A DNA stretch of 64,000 nucleotides from Paramecium sonneborni (taxonomy: Eukaryota; Ciliophora; Oligohymenophorea; Peniculida; Parameciidae), in assembly GCA_905182985.1 (NCBI GenBank), contig CAJJDN010000060.1, positions 1 through 64,000 on the forward strand, written 5' to 3'. Shown one piece after another: positions 21,944 to 34,410 of the stretch; within the stretch, counting starts at the first letter, position 1; each line of letters begins with the position of its first letter. The notes beneath the pieces were generated by a model that saw nothing but the letters and a program-made list of their open reading frames with translations, ran no database searches and was not told the origin of the DNA. The translations under genes were made by a program, and so were the position numbers.

Positions 21944-23960
21944 ATGTTGAAAAATAATGGATATAAAGAATTAATTCAACAATAATTTAGTTTAAGGTAT
22001 GTGAACCCTTAAATTACAGGTGAAGGAGCCTTTTCAAAGGTATTTAAATGCCAAAATTAATAAGGAGAGTTTGTTGCTATTAAAGTAATTTCATTCTTTT
22101 TATCTCTAGGTTGTTAATTTATTAGGTGTAAAATCATGTATTATTCCTTATCTAAAAAATGAAATTCGATTATTACATTAGAGCGATAATGATAATGTTA
22201 TCAAATTGTATGAAAGTTAAGAAACAGATTCTGCATTATTTTTAGTTTTAGAAGTTAATTTTATTGTTTAAGTTTATAGTATTGTGAAATGGATGTAAAA
22301 ACTATGATGGCAATTTATTTCTAAAATAAATTACCTGAAGAGCTTGTAATTGTTATTTTTAAATAATTGGTAAATGGGTTACATTATTTGCACTCAAATA
22401 AAATCATTCATAGAGACTTAAAATTAGAAAATATAGGTGTAATTATAAATGGAGAAGATTAAGATAAACTTAAAAATCTCAATTAAATCCAAAAACTAGA
22501 TATTTTTTTAAATGCTTCTTATAAGTTGCTTGATTTAGGTTTAGCTAAACAGTTTCAAGAATAAACAGTCACAGTTACTTATGCAGGAACAGAAGTTAAT
22601 ATGGGTATTTAGATGATTTTATTTTCTTTTAGCTCCTGAAGTTTTATAAAGGAAACCCTATTCATTTGAAGCAGATATTTATAGTTTGGGAGTTTGTTTA
22701 TATTAAATGATTACAGGCGAATATCCTTATTATGATAAATTAAATAGAAAATAATAATTTGAATTGATTCAAGAATAAAATGCAAAATATTAGATGATAC
22801 AAAATTAAACTCTTAGAGAAATTGTATCATCTATGCTTAAGTACAATGTTGAAGATAGATTAACATTTTAATAGTTATATTAATAACCATTACTTTATAG
22901 TTCGACAACAAATTTCTAATCAATTTTGGAAAAATCTCTTATAAAAAATTCAGAATTTTATTCTCTAGAGAATTCTTTTGTTAAATAATAATAACTATCA
23001 AATTAAGGTTAGTTCAACAATTAAGGATTAAATTTCTATCAAAATCAATTATTTCATTAATTCTAATCAAAAAATTTATAGTAAAGTTAGTCCTATTAAG
23101 ATTAATTTTTCCAAAGTATTTAATCAAATACTCAGAATTAATAATTTCAAATTATCGAATAAAAAATCCCTCCACAAAAATCTTAAATTGGTAAACCTAA
23201 ATCAAAATCTAAAATCTAATAAGAAACAACATAAATTTAATAATGGAATAATACACTTAATTAATGTATATTGGTTTAAAAAATAAGTGAAAAATTACTT
23301 GATTTGATGTTGAGTATTCCACAAGAGTTCAAGTATCACTCTTTTAATGCTTAATTTCAAGAGTATTTAGAATATTTCTGCTTATTGTACAATATGATGA
23401 GAAATTAACTGAAAAAAGAAGTTGAAGATAATAACAACAATAATCAAAATATTAAAGAGTATAAAGATATCAGAGATTCATTGTTAAAATTAGATGATTA
23501 AATTTTTGATAATTTTATAAACGACTAAAAATTTAGTAAAGCAATCTATTAATTAAGAAAGTTGATTGGTTAGATGAAATCGCTCCAAGAGGTTAGAGAA
23601 ATAAATGGTTCTTAATCTAAACTTGTAGAGAATATTGAACTTGTGTATATATAAATCTTGAGGATTTTGCAAGATGTTTATTACAAGGAAATAAGATTGA
23701 ATAAGGAAAATATAAATTTAGAATAATTTAATTGCAAAGTATATTAATTACTCATAGTTTTGGCATTATTAAGAGCTGGATATAATAATTAAAGCATTCT
23801 AACAGATATTTAAATTGATAATTTAAAGGGAGTGGATTCGATAAATGATCCTGATTAATTATGTTATTAATTAAGTGAAATACTAGATAAATATCAATTA
23901 TCATTTTCAAAAGAGATTAAATAATCTGAAAATTCAATTGATTATAATTAAAATCAATGA
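21944..23960 (+). CDS. ULK/ATG1-like serine/threonine protein kinase
   Basis: The kinase domain occupies roughly residues 20-300. The glycine loop is GEGAFSKVF, the ATP-binding Lys is in FVAIKVV, the catalytic loop is [10 protein letters not shown], and the activation segment runs from a DLG (not DFG) motif through [13 protein letters not shown]. The insertion between LEN and DLG and the overall pattern resemble ULK/ATG1-type kinases of ciliates. The C-terminal 330 residues are Gln-rich and then helical, with no known domain. Introns of 25 nt (near 22085), about 26 nt (near 22253) and 28 nt (near 22600) restore the kinase frame. The DLG replaces the usual Phe but keeps the metal-binding Asp, so activity is expected. 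Confidence 0.87.
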
Positions 23961-24245
23961 AATTTAAATTTAACATTATAATAAAAAAGATATTCTAAAA
24001 TAATGATCTCGAAGATAAGGCAGAAATTGGCTTTTAAAAAATCAAGATTTTATAACTTTTAATAAGTTTTTCTTTATACCATTAATGATATTTTTGAATT
24101 ATATTTTTGTGTTTCAATATGTTATTTTTAATCAGCTTAACAAACTTTAAAAAAATGAAAAAGCTTCATTGAATAACTTTTTGATATTAGATATCAATTT
24201 GTAACATGATGATATGGATATTATAATGAAATATTATTAATCTAA

Positions 24246-24540
24246 TCAAGATGTTGTACATCCTGGAATATGTAATTTATATCCATCCTCACATTTTTAT
24301 CCACCAAATCCAGTTGAGCAACGTTCCTAAAATTATTAATTATATTACCATTGTGCAACATCCTTATGAAACCCATCCACAAATTTCACCTTTATTATCA
24401 GCACATTTCTTTCTGCATGTTGGTCCCCAAACATCATGTCTTTTTACTCTCTTAAATACAGATTCTTAAATTTCACTATTAAAAGCAATTAATGCAACAA
24501 CACAAGCCAAGGCTATGGCTATATATAATAATTTTTTCAT
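24246..24540 (-). CDS. Small secreted cysteine-rich peptide precursor
   Basis: About 90 residues. MKKLLYIAIALACVVALIAF is a clear signal peptide. A short spacer with basic pairs (FKRVKR) precedes a mature region with eight cysteines: two in TCRKKC, one in GEIC, a CC pair in QGCC, then one each in ERC, QKC and IPGC. The dibasic site suggests processing by a kexin-like protease. A 22-nt intron lies at 24327-24348, just after the CC pair. The start is the only ATG giving the signal sequence, and the stop is TGA at 24246. It could be a disulfide-rich secreted ligand or a granule component; no function can be assigned. Confidence 0.72.
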
Positions 24541-24766
24541 TAATATATTAATGTTTACGAATCATAAAATATTTTAAGTTTTATAGATTAAATTTGTACA
24601 TTTAAAGATTATAGAAGGAATTATATGTCTCAATAAGGATGTATTAAATGTTTATAAACTGGAATTATTCTTTAGATTAATTCTAATTGATAAATTAAAA
24701 TGAAGCAGTTAAAAATAATTATCATAAAGTGAAGTATCTAAATAAAATATAAAATATAAAAGAATT

Positions 24767-25210
24767 TCATAAAGTGAAGTAATTAATTTCCACTGATTCT
24801 GGCGTCTATACTGAAGTCCAAATATCATCAATTAATTAAATTACTCCTTCTTATTCATCAATAATCATGTTTCTTAATACTATCTGATTTTCTAGAATAA
24901 AATCGTTCTAATGCTGATTTAAAAGTTTTTATTATAATGATGCCTAAAACAAATTACAATACTTGTTACCCAAATGATATCAGAACCATCTGAGAGACAA
25001 ATATTTTTGGTAAACTGGGGACCATATTTTGTATCACAGTATTATGCTTCTGAAATTGCCTAAAATAACGAATAAAATTACAATTATTTTTGCATAAAGG
25101 TCAATTTTTTTGTTAGGGGACTATTTCAGAATATCTTTGATTGTATAACTATTTAAAAGAATAGATCCATTCTTATATGGAGTTGGAGGTGAACTTGGAT
25201 TAGAGCTCAT
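24767..25210 (-). CDS. Small OB-fold-like protein, possibly RPA-related
   Basis: About 130 residues after removing introns of 23 nt (near 25070) and 26 nt (near 24955). The centre reads EAQYCDTKYGPQFTKNICLS and then D-G-S-D-I-I-W. This resembles the strand pattern of OB folds in replication protein A large subunits, where a tyrosine/threonine-rich strand is followed by L-x-D-x-S. The N-terminus is Ser/Pro-rich. It would bind single-stranded DNA if the resemblance holds. The stop is TGA at 24767. The match is short and uncertain; another small OB-fold protein or an unrelated one is possible. Confidence 0.5.
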
Positions 25211-25587
25211 TTTTTTTAATAATTTTAATAATAATACTGATTTTTAAATATTAATTATTCTAAAGCAATAAATGTGTTAATAAAAAAAATGATCTAAATT
25301 TAATTAGTATTAAATAAAATCTATGTTAAAGAAATCATATTTGATTAATTAGTCATCAAAATTAAAAAAATAATATATGATTGATTATAAATTTATAATT
25401 TGAGATAATATTTTGATAGTAATAATATATAAAAAGCTTATATAAAACTTTATAAAAAGAATAAAAGTGATTTATAATGATATGAAATCATTGAAGACTG
25501 AAGTATAATTAGAATATTAATATTGTGTTAAGTTATTTGATAAATTAATAATAATTTTAATTTAAAAATATAAAGGTGACATTTTCA
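25211..25587. other. Divergent AT-rich intergenic region
   Basis: About 380 bp between divergent genes. No coding or structural signal was seen beyond AT-rich promoter-like sequence. Confidence 0.6.
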
Positions 25588-26084
25588 ATGAGCAATGCAT
25601 TTAAGTCAGCTGGAAATACACTTGCAAAATAAAATGATTTAGGATAGACAGGTTAAAGTTTTGCAGGATCTTAAAATCCTGCATCATTAAAGGGTAAATT
25701 AATGAGTTTAGAGGTAATGAAACTGATATATTATATTCTTTTAGGAAACTATTAAAGGCATCTAAGATGAGATGAATTTTCATAAAAAAGAAGTTCAAAT
25801 ATTGAAATCAGAGAAGGATACTCTTGAATCAGTTTTGAGCATGAAAACTTAAGATGTTAAAAAAACATTAACGAATGAACTTATGAGAATTGAAGAAGAA
25901 ATGAAAAGGTAAAATATAATTAAATATAAATAGACATTTTGCTCATTAGAAAGCTGAAAACTCTAGATTATAATAGTAAATTACTGCTCTGAAAGGAGAG
26001 AAAACAGCCTTACAATAACAATTACTTGGATTGTAAAGAAGAATTGCAGAACTTGAGCTCTAAGTTGGATAGGAATAGGCATGA
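25588..26084 (+). CDS. Small coiled-coil protein
   Basis: About 145 residues from ATG at 25588 to TGA at 26082. A Ser/Gly/Gln-rich N-terminal 35 residues is followed by one continuous coiled coil (from about residue 40), ending AENSRLQQQITALKGEKTAL and then a Q-R-R-I-A-E-L-E segment. Two introns are spliced out: 31 nt near 25714 and 25 nt near 25910. Short conserved coiled-coil proteins of this style are common among axonemal and basal-body components, for example the dynein regulatory complex small subunits, but I cannot place it in a named family. Confidence 0.75.
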
Positions 26085-26218
26085 TTTATCATCAATTATA
26101 GAATCATTATTAATAAAAATAATTCATGCAAAATTTCACTATTGTATATTACAATATGAAATAACAGTTTCTAAATATCTTACTAGATTAAAATCTATAT
26201 GATATTAATAAAATTATT

Positions 26219-26989
26219 TCAATATCTAAAATTATTTTCTATTTTGATCCAAGCATCTTCTAATCATTATAACACTTCTGAATTAGCTTCTTTTTTCTCT
26301 TCTTTTAATTGAAATATTTTATTATATACAACTTCTATTATTCTGAATATTTTTCCTTCTCTTTCTTCTTTCACTTTTTTTTCTTAAAATAATTAATCTA
26401 AAAATTTATTAATTTCAGTATCTATTTTAATCATTCAAACTTTCTCAAATTCTTCCCCTATATACTAAAATTAATAATTAACCCTGATTTTCTTTCTGAA
26501 ACCATTTCATTTTTCAAAATTTTAATTTATTGAAGAATTTTAGCAATTTTAACTTAATTTTTATCTTCATATTAATGTTAATTTCTTTTTATTATCAATG
26601 TTTAGTTTCTTATTGATTTCTAATATAATCTTCTTACGCAAATGAAAATGCAATATTATCAGAAAAAATTTTAAATCTTACTCTTTTTTATTATCAAAAG
26701 TCTATAATAAGTATTTTATTTTTGAACCTCTCTTTCAGAACTTTATTTATGAGTATAATCTAGTAAGTATTTTCAATTTCTGTTCATCCTTTGATGTTTC
26801 TAATGCTAAAAAATCCTCAATTATTTTAATTCTCTTCTCTAAGATATCTTTGTTCTCTAATTTAGACTTATCAATTCTATTTTAAATTTGATTTCATAAA
26901 TCTGAAAGTAATTTCTAGTTGTAACTCAAATAATTTATATTTGAGTTAAAGACTTGACAATTATGATAGTAAAATTTTGAAAAAGTCAT
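26219..26989 (-). pseudogene. SF-assemblin-like coiled-coil pseudogene
   Basis: Minus-strand translation gives a chain of coiled-coil fragments resembling SF-assemblin/beta-giardin, the striated rootlet filament protein: DKSKLENKDILEKRIKIIED, then KLNIDNKKK, then IDTEINKFLDQLFQEKKVKE followed by R-E-G-K-I-F-R-I-I-E and L-K-E-E-K-K-E-A-N. The rhythm of heptads with R-E-x-E motifs fits that family. At least three TGA codons interrupt it (after LLSDL, before MIKIDTE, after SEVLQ), and the frame also shifts near 26750 and 26500. No set of short introns that I tried repairs it. It looks like a recently dead member of a multigene family. Confidence 0.6.
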
Positions 26990-27265
26990 TTTAGATGTTG
27001 AAAGAAACATCAATTATTTATTTAAGTAATAAATTAATTTCTAAATAAATTAAATTAATATTCTTTTTAATTACAATGTGTAATCTGAATGTAACCTTAT
27101 TATTTAAGGTGTTGTTTATAAAAATCTCTGTATATACTAAAATTAAATAAAATTTATCATATAAATAATTTTAATAATATTATTACTTAGACAATATAGA
27201 AAATATTTATAACTAATATTAGAAATATAATCTTAATTGGCAAATTTGATTAATTAATTTTTAAG

Positions 27266-28702
27266 ATGTAAATTAAAATTGCACTAATATTGTCAATTAT
27301 TTTATTTGAATGGTCAAATGCTGATAAATTATTGTTTATTTAAGCTATATGGAGACATGGATCAAGAACACCTGTTAATTGTAATTGGAATTGTGAATAT
27401 TTTTTGTAAAATGATTTATTAAATGGTGAACTAACTCCAACAGGAATGAGATAACATTTTTCCTTGGGTCAATGGATGAAAAAGAGATATATTAAAGATT
27501 ATAAACTTCTAAATGAAACCTATAATGCTTCAGAAATAGTTGTCTATTCAACTGATGTTAATCGTACAATCATGAGTGCCATGAGTAATTTATAAGGAAT
27601 GTATTCTAATAATGGACCCAATATACCTAATGTTTCAGATAATTATTTGATTCCTCCAAATCCAGGTGCTAAATCTCCAACTGATATTGGTCAATCTGCA
27701 ATTCATTATAACCTTTAGATATTACCAATTCATATGAAAGAAGCTATTACTGATGAAGGACTTTTATCAATATTGATATGTCCTAAAGGTTATGAAATGT
27801 TTAGTTAAAATATGGAATCTAATTTAACTATGAATGTTATTCAAAAAGCTCAAAATACTTTAACATAATTTTGTAATGAAATGAATATTGATCCACTTGA
27901 ATTCAATATATTTACACTTACAGAATATATGGATACATTTTATTCATGTATATATAACGATTATCCTATGCCATCTACTCTTACTTAAACAACTTTCAAA
28001 CAAGCTGACTCTCTATATGCCCTGACTATTGCTTTATAACTTTATCAAACATGGCAGTATTCTATTTTATTATTTTAATAGATAGATATCCATTTTTTCA
28101 TCACCTTTTTTTGAATCTTTACTCTCCTATTTTGATTCAGCTTTGAATCAATCATAGATACAAAATCAATATAAATACATAATTTATTCAGCTCATGATA
28201 TAAATGTCTAATTAATAGCTTCTGCTTTAAATTTTACATCAGCTGAATGTATGGCTTAAGTTTACTTAGGACAAGAAGTAAATAACAAAAATTGTATATA
28301 TACATATCCAGGATTTGCTTCAAATATTATTTGGGAATTATGGTAAGATGATATCTCTCATGATCATTACATTAAAATACTCTATAATGGCACAGAAATG
28401 AATTTATGCAATACAGATTCAAAATAATGCTCTTATCAACTTTTCAAATAATTAATCCTAAATTAAAAGTATGATTTTTAAAAAGAATGCTAAGATATTG
28501 ACCCTATTGTATTTAATTATTTAACTTATTTTAGATTCAACAGAAAGTTCCCATTTGGATGACAACATTAATTATCATATTTCTAGTTATTTTTTTAGCT
28601 TTACTATTTTACATTTGTTATTTATTCAGATAATTAAAATAAAAAAATATTAAAACATTAAATGAAGATTAGAGAAATTTAAATTAATATTATGATTCAT
28701 GA
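27266..28702 (+). CDS. Histidine acid phosphatase, membrane-anchored
   Basis: This is a histidine phosphatase (acid phosphatase clade) that hydrolyses phosphomonoesters through a phosphohistidine intermediate, likely in lysosomes or at the surface. A signal peptide (IALILSIILFEWSNA) is followed at once by the catalytic RHGSRTP motif (IWRHGSRTPVN). The distal HD proton-donor motif appears as IIYSAHDINVQLIASAL. A single membrane segment (TTLIIIFLVIFLALLFYICY) and a basic cytoplasmic tail end the protein, so it is type I anchored. Two introns are used: 25 nt near 28056 and 26 nt near 28510. The second decides the C-terminus, since reading through gives a stop before the membrane segment. Length is about 460 residues. 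Confidence 0.9.
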
Positions 28703-29243
28703 TGTTCTATTTTAATATTCAATTATAATTATTGAAATCTATTAATTTTACATATTTTCATATTAATATATAGTTCTTATTCTTTACAAACCTGAAATTT
28801 GAGATTATTATTATTACTCACCGATAGAATTTAATTTAAAAAGAAAACCGTTGATTTTTTGTTTCAAGTAATTATAACAATTCAAATTTTTTATTAAATT
28901 TTTTTCTCTATATCTAATTCATTCAAATAATCAAATATATTATTTATTTTTTTTAGATTAAATTGAATTCCAATCTCAGTTTATCTAATAGATTTTAGTA
29001 TAGATTCTACAAAATATCAATTTTATTGAGGAAATCATAAGAAAAAGATCAATTAAAAATGCTTCTATTTTACATAAAAAAAAATTAGAATTTTATTTAT
29101 TTTTGATTGTAAATTTGATTATCAAATCTATCTTTACTAGGTTATTTAGAAAATTTTGTACAAGCATTTGTAAAGGCAAATAGAATAAAAAATTGATAAA
29201 TCAATAATTGATCAATATTAATACAAATAAATTTTATTTCAAA
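28703..29243. other. AT-rich intergenic region
   Basis: About 540 bp with no coding or repeat signal that I can support. Confidence 0.6.
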
Positions 29244-29843
29244 ATGGGATTATGCTTTTTAATGAGTTGCTCTCTGCCGTATATGTTGGTTATGATATTC
29301 GTGTTTGTAGGAAGAATAATTGCAATCATTTTTGATCTTTTAACTTTTGTTTTTGTATTACCTTATGGTAAACTATAATTTACACTCTTGATACAGTGCC
29401 TGTTTGAAAATTGCTTGTAAGTATTTTAAAAGGAAAATGGACAGATGATGTTTAGATTATTTATGTCTGTTGGATTGTTATAAATGCAAATAATATACAT
29501 AGTTGGCTTATTTATATTTTTTGTAATATATTTTGTGATGAGAATTATATTTGTAATAATAGACTGTTTAATACTGGTTGTAACATTTGGTCAAACAAAA
29601 ATATAATTTTAGATCACCAAAAAGTTAAATAGCAAACTTAAAGAAGCCTTAGAGATAGGAATTTTTGAGGCAGGAACTAATTTATTTGGTGTCGATTTAT
29701 ATAAAGAAAAGGTTGAAATTGAGAAAAAAGAGTAAGAAGAGAAGAAGAAATAAGAAAAGACAATTCAGGATAAGGCAACTTAGGAGAAGACAATTTAGGA
29801 TAAAGCAGATTTGTATAAAGAAACTCACAGGCTTGAAAATTGA
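29244..29843 (+). CDS. Small membrane protein with charged tail
   Basis: 199 residues, intronless. The N-terminus MGLCFLMSCSLPYMLVMIFV has Gly2 and nearby cysteines, which could be lipidated. Hydrophobic segments at about residues 9-45 and 80-120 suggest two to four membrane passes or hairpins. The C-terminal 50 residues are a Lys/Glu/Gln-rich helix with the repeated unit EKTIQDKA. The stop is TGA at 29841. I do not recognise the family. A Lys/Arg-rich short frame in another register here is a shadow of this tail. Confidence 0.65.
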
Positions 29844-30590
29844 AGTTATAATTTTGACATATTTATTGATAGTAAAACATTTAAATAATAATTTTTAAAT
29901 TCTGATTTTTTGTTTATATATAAAAGGTTTTCTTACTGCATCATACTTCTAGTAAAATATGGGTTGGATTTATTATCTTGAGTACTAGATAATTGTTGGA
30001 ATAAGGTTGAAATGTTTCTTAGAAGTCTGTTCTGTATATTAAATTAAAAATTAATTACTACTTTAAATGAAAATTAATTGCAAATATATTTCATAATATT
30101 TATAATAATTTAATTTTTTTGAATTTAGAATCCTTTATATGATGCTCTGCCACAAAATAATTATGAATATGTTAGTAATCTATACATATTATAAGAAAAT
30201 GTTAGCCATTTTTTAAATCTAAATTTAAGAATTTACTCTGAATATTTATAATCTACAAATTATTAATCATCAATAACTGTATAAAGTAATTCAATTTAAC
30301 TTGCTAAATATTTAATTCTAATAATTTTTAAGTTTGATTAAAATAAGCTTTTGAGTTTACAAATGCTTTTTGAAAAATTGTGATAAAAATTTAATTTCTC
30401 TATTTTCCAATAAATGTATTATTAAGATTATTAACATCTGATTAGAAAAAGAAAAATAATTATTTATTATAAAAGATGAAATATGAAATTAAAATGATTA
30501 CAAAATAATTCATGAAAATAATCTTTATGTGAAGTTAAAATGTATTTGATTAAAATATTTAATTAATTATTAATAATACCATCTCAAAAA
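29844..30590. other. AT-rich intergenic region
   Basis: About 750 bp. Short open stretches occur (for example near 30130-30300), but none has a start and a protein-like composition. I see nothing else in it. Confidence 0.55.
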
Positions 30591-31279
30591 ATGATAAAAA
30601 ATACTCAAACACCTCTTAATAAAGATGAATAAAAAAGGCTTAATCAAATAGTTTAATAATTGATTGATTCTAATGATAGTGTAGAGTTTCGATAGCCTGT
30701 TGATTATAAGCGATTGAATTTACCTGATTATATCTAGATAGTTAAGAGACCAATGGACTTAGGTACAGTACAATAGAAATTGAATAACAATTTATATAAG
30801 ACAGTCGAAGAGTGTTTAGATGAAATATAATTAATTTGGGATAATTGTAAATTGTATAATGGATCAACTAGTGTAAGTATTTTAATTAAGATTAATAGTG
30901 GATAACGAAAATAGCAGAGAAATTAGAAAGATTATTTAAGAAGTATGTTAAAAATTATTTGCCTTTGGTAAACCTTCCTTAAGTGGTACCAAAAACAAAA
31001 GAGAATCCATCTGAGGTTTATTAAGAAGAACCCTAAGAATAAGTGACTTATAATGATAAGGTTGAGTTTTCTAATAATTTGAAACAATTAGCACCAGAGT
31101 AAATAGGACTAATTGTTCATATGATATAAAATACATCTCCTAATGCATTTATAGAAATAGAGCGGGAAAAATATTAAATAATAGTTGATAACATAGAATA
31201 TGAAGCATTTACAAAATGCTAAAAATAGATACAAGCTTGGATAACGGGTGATGACATAAATAAAAAGGTTAAAATATGA
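30591..31279 (+). CDS. Bromodomain protein with NET-like C-terminus (BET type)
   Basis: A chromatin reader of about 220 residues. The bromodomain (about residues 15-115) contains PVDYKRLNLPDYIQIVKRPM followed by D-L-G-T-V, and the acetyl-lysine-contact Asn in LYNGSTS. A 26-nt intron (near 30870) sits right after that motif. The C-terminal region LAPEQIGLIVHMIQNTSP and D-N-I resembles the NET domain of BET proteins, so the order matches BRD2/3/4 with a single bromodomain. The stop is TGA at 31277-31279, only 19 bp from the stop of the convergent kinase. Expected to bind acetylated histones. Confidence 0.88.
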
Positions 31280-31298
31280 AATATGAATATTATTTATA

Positions 31299-32723
31299 TC
31301 ATTTATTGAGTGAATCTAAAAACCTATATAAATATTATTGTAATTCTGATGAATGGATATCATCAGAGATCGTACGCAAAAACTATTTAGTGTTCCATTA
31401 GAATTCTTCAGAAGTGACATTATCAGAAGGACATTGCGATTTATTCAATTCTTGGACTATTTGTTTTTCGACTAAAAGAACTTAGCTGAAAGAGATATAT
31501 AATAATGAATACCTTTCATCTTCCTTATATATAGATGATATTTTCTCGAATTGAGGAGTGTTTTTGAATTCTCTTAATTTGATGAGAGAGTCAACATTTA
31601 ATTTTAATTGGGATTAAATGTACCTAATCATAAAGAGTACCATTAAAGGGACATGAACATTGTCATTAACTTCAAGTAGTTTGATGATAGCTTGAATGTG
31701 TTCAAGTAATAATTTTCTATGCTGTAAAATAATCTTGATGTTATTATGAAGCCAGCTTTCATTAGAATCAGACATTTTTTATGAGAAATGCTGACTATTT
31801 TTCTTGATAAAGACTTATTAATAAGGTGAGGAGTTTTATCTAATTGCTAATATCAAATTATATTACACTTACGAGATACACCTCTTCTATTACTATTGTT
31901 CAAGGGGGAGACACTCTTTTGGTTCTTGGGTATACGAAGTTAAAAGAGTTCTTGCCAAGAAATTCTCTATCTAGGATCAACAGTGAGCATTCTTCTTAAT
32001 AGACGTTCAATTCCATCAGATACTTAATAAGGAATAGTTAACTAATATGGTTTTCATGATTACTGGTTAATTTTATATTTGATACATTAATCTAGGGATA
32101 GTCACATCTTCATAAGGACATCTTCCAAAAAGCATTTCATAGAGACAAACTCCTAAAGACCAAATATCAGCAGAGAAGCTGTATGGTTCACCAAGCAAGA
32201 TTTCAGGTGCCATATATATAGGGGATCCTACCATTGTTTAAGTGAGATCAAAAGGTTCTATATTTTTACAAAAACCAAAATCAGCAATTTTGACAATGTT
32301 ATCATGCAATAAAATGTTTGATGGTTTTAAATCTCGGTGTAAAATATTCTCTTTTTATAATGATTCAAAACCATTAAGTAATTATGCAAATTTATCCATC
32401 GCATCACTTTCTCTAAGATTTCTGCTTCTTTGAATATACTCTTCAAGATTACCACCATTACAAAACTCATATACCAAATATAAGTTATTTTTAGAATTAA
32501 ATAATTCAACAAATTTGATCACATTTACATTGTTTATTCGTTTTAATGTTTCTACTTCATTCATTGTGAATTATGTTAATTTAGGTAATTGTTTAAATCT
32601 ACTTAATTTTATAACTTTAACTGCATAATATTCTTATGTGTTATGTTTATTAGCTTTGTATACCTTTCCATATTAACCTTACCCTATTTGATTAAGTAAT
32701 GTATATTTATCGATAGTTTTCAT
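31299..32723 (-). CDS. ULK-like serine/threonine protein kinase
   Basis: The kinase domain starts almost at the N-terminus: [22 protein letters not shown]. It has the ATP Lys in YYAVKVIK, the catalytic loop [10 protein letters not shown], a DFG in IADFGFCKN, and [16 protein letters not shown]. All catalytic residues are present. The C-terminal 200 residues are helical without a known domain. Introns of 22 nt near 32050 and 26 nt near 31860 are required; after the second, only one of two nearby acceptors keeps an open frame. The stop is TGA at 31299. Fold and start position resemble ULK/NIMA-type kinases of ciliates; substrates are unknown. Confidence 0.88.
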
Positions 32724-32768
32724 ATTAATAAATATATATAATTATTTATATCAATATTAAATATAAAC

Positions 32769-34317
32769 TCAACTCATTAGTTTAATAAGTTCCTAACATA
32801 AACGTGGATACTTAAAATTCTTGATAGCTTATTCAGCTTCTTTCAAAACAACTCCTTTTTCTGGACATTTTGATAAACACTCAAAAACAGCTCTTTAAAC
32901 TTCTTCACTTGAATCATCCAAATGTATTAAAGTTGCTTTTACTATATATTCTAAAATAGTTGTTGAATCATATTTCTGTTACATCAATGCAGCAATTGCA
33001 AAAGTAATTTCGATTCTTATTTAATTTTAAGAATCATCTAACCTTTCTAAAAGAGAAGGATAGAAATCTCTTATTATTTCATAATTTAAAATTTAACATT
33101 TTTTTATTAAACTTGTAGCTAATTTACTTGAAGCAAATCTTAAATCAGGTGCCCAATCATCTGTCATACATGATTTTAATGGAGCAGCTAAAGCTGGAAA
33201 TAATTCTAATATTTCTTCTTAATTTAACATTTCTGTTAATTACAATGTTATTATTACTGCTGCTTTTCTTACTTTCACTGTTGGTTTATTTGCTTTCCAA
33301 ACCATTGATTATATTAATAATTATGATATCAATACTGCACTATACATTTTGATAGTATCTTTAATTGATTAAATTTAAACTACTTTATCTAATAATAATA
33401 ACACCTCCAAACGTAATTCAACTTCTTAATCACCTCCTAAAGAATATTTCATTATTTATATTATTTATTGCATATATTTTGATATTCCATCTCCACATCC
33501 TATTACTATAGCCTTGAATTTTAAGAATTCTCTAGTATTATGTTTCCATGTTTTAAAGTGTTCTTAATTCACTATTTATTCTAGAATCAAACTAATTTCA
33601 TTCGCATGTAAATCTGTTACACTCGTATAACCACATTTCTTAGATAATTAATTAAGTAATCCTTCACAATCCATCTTATTAAAAGATCTTATTGTCAATA
33701 AACCCTGAAATAATTATCTTACATATATTGGTAATTCTTATTAAGATTAACCAATTATTCGATCTTCTAAGTAATAAACACATTCCATCACTTCCCAACA
33801 ATCAGAATATACATTCTCTATATCTCCAATCAAATATACTAAACTTTATAAATCAAGATTATCATTTTCATGTACTATTGTTTCACTTATCATATTTATC
33901 AAATTGCATAAAGTTTTTGATTATTGTCCTTGTAATTCAAATCTTGCTTAATTTATCAAGGTTGGTAAATAATAATCTATCTATACCTTTAATCCAATCA
34001 CATAACATATTTATCTGCACTATTCATAAATCATTAAAATTTACCTCATTCAAATAATATTTATCATCATTTGTGTAAATTTTAGCCAATAATTTAAATA
34101 TTTAAGTTAGATATTCTCCAATATCAGCTATACAACAGATCATCTTTAACTATTATAAAGCCTTTAATTTTTATATTTGAGTTGACTAAAATTCAGCAGC
34201 ATCCTTTAAAACTATTTATATTAATTATGGTAGATTCTTTGTTATTATATACTTTTATCCTTCTGTAATCTAAGCAAATGGTGATACTTTATTAATTAAA
34301 CTTTAATTTTTTTCCAT
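32769..34317 (-). CDS. HEAT-repeat protein, DNAAF5/HEATR2-like
   Basis: An all-helical protein of about 505 residues with HEAT-type repeats. The C-terminus reads IHLDDSSEEVQRAVFECLSK, then C-P-E-K-G, and ends A-I-K-N-F-K-Y-P-R-L-C-Q-E-L. This resembles the end of the dynein axonemal assembly factor DNAAF5 (HEATR2), which pre-assembles dynein arms in the cytoplasm. It is shorter than the animal protein (about 850). One 25-nt intron (near 34030) is needed. Start ATG at 34317, stop TGA at 32769. The family call is based on the C-terminal pattern; a different HEAT/ARM protein cannot be excluded. Confidence 0.6.
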
Positions 34318-34410
34318 TAATTATATTTTATCTGAAAAATACCCAATTTATTCTAAGAATCTGTTACTTATACTTTATTATATATACATATATATTAAAT
34401 TTTATAATTA

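Noticed and set aside
24721..24780. Short direct repeat (tcataaagtgaagta twice)
   Set aside because: It covers the stop region of the OB-fold-like gene and is too short to mean more than a local duplication.
29665..29898. Lys/Arg-rich 77-codon frame
   Set aside because: It is an out-of-frame reading of the Lys/Glu/Gln-rich tail of the membrane protein at 29244-29843.
33692..34057. Plus-strand 121-codon frame
   Set aside because: It is antisense to the HEAT-repeat gene; its composition (Leu/Ile/Asn/His) is that of reversed AT-rich coding DNA.
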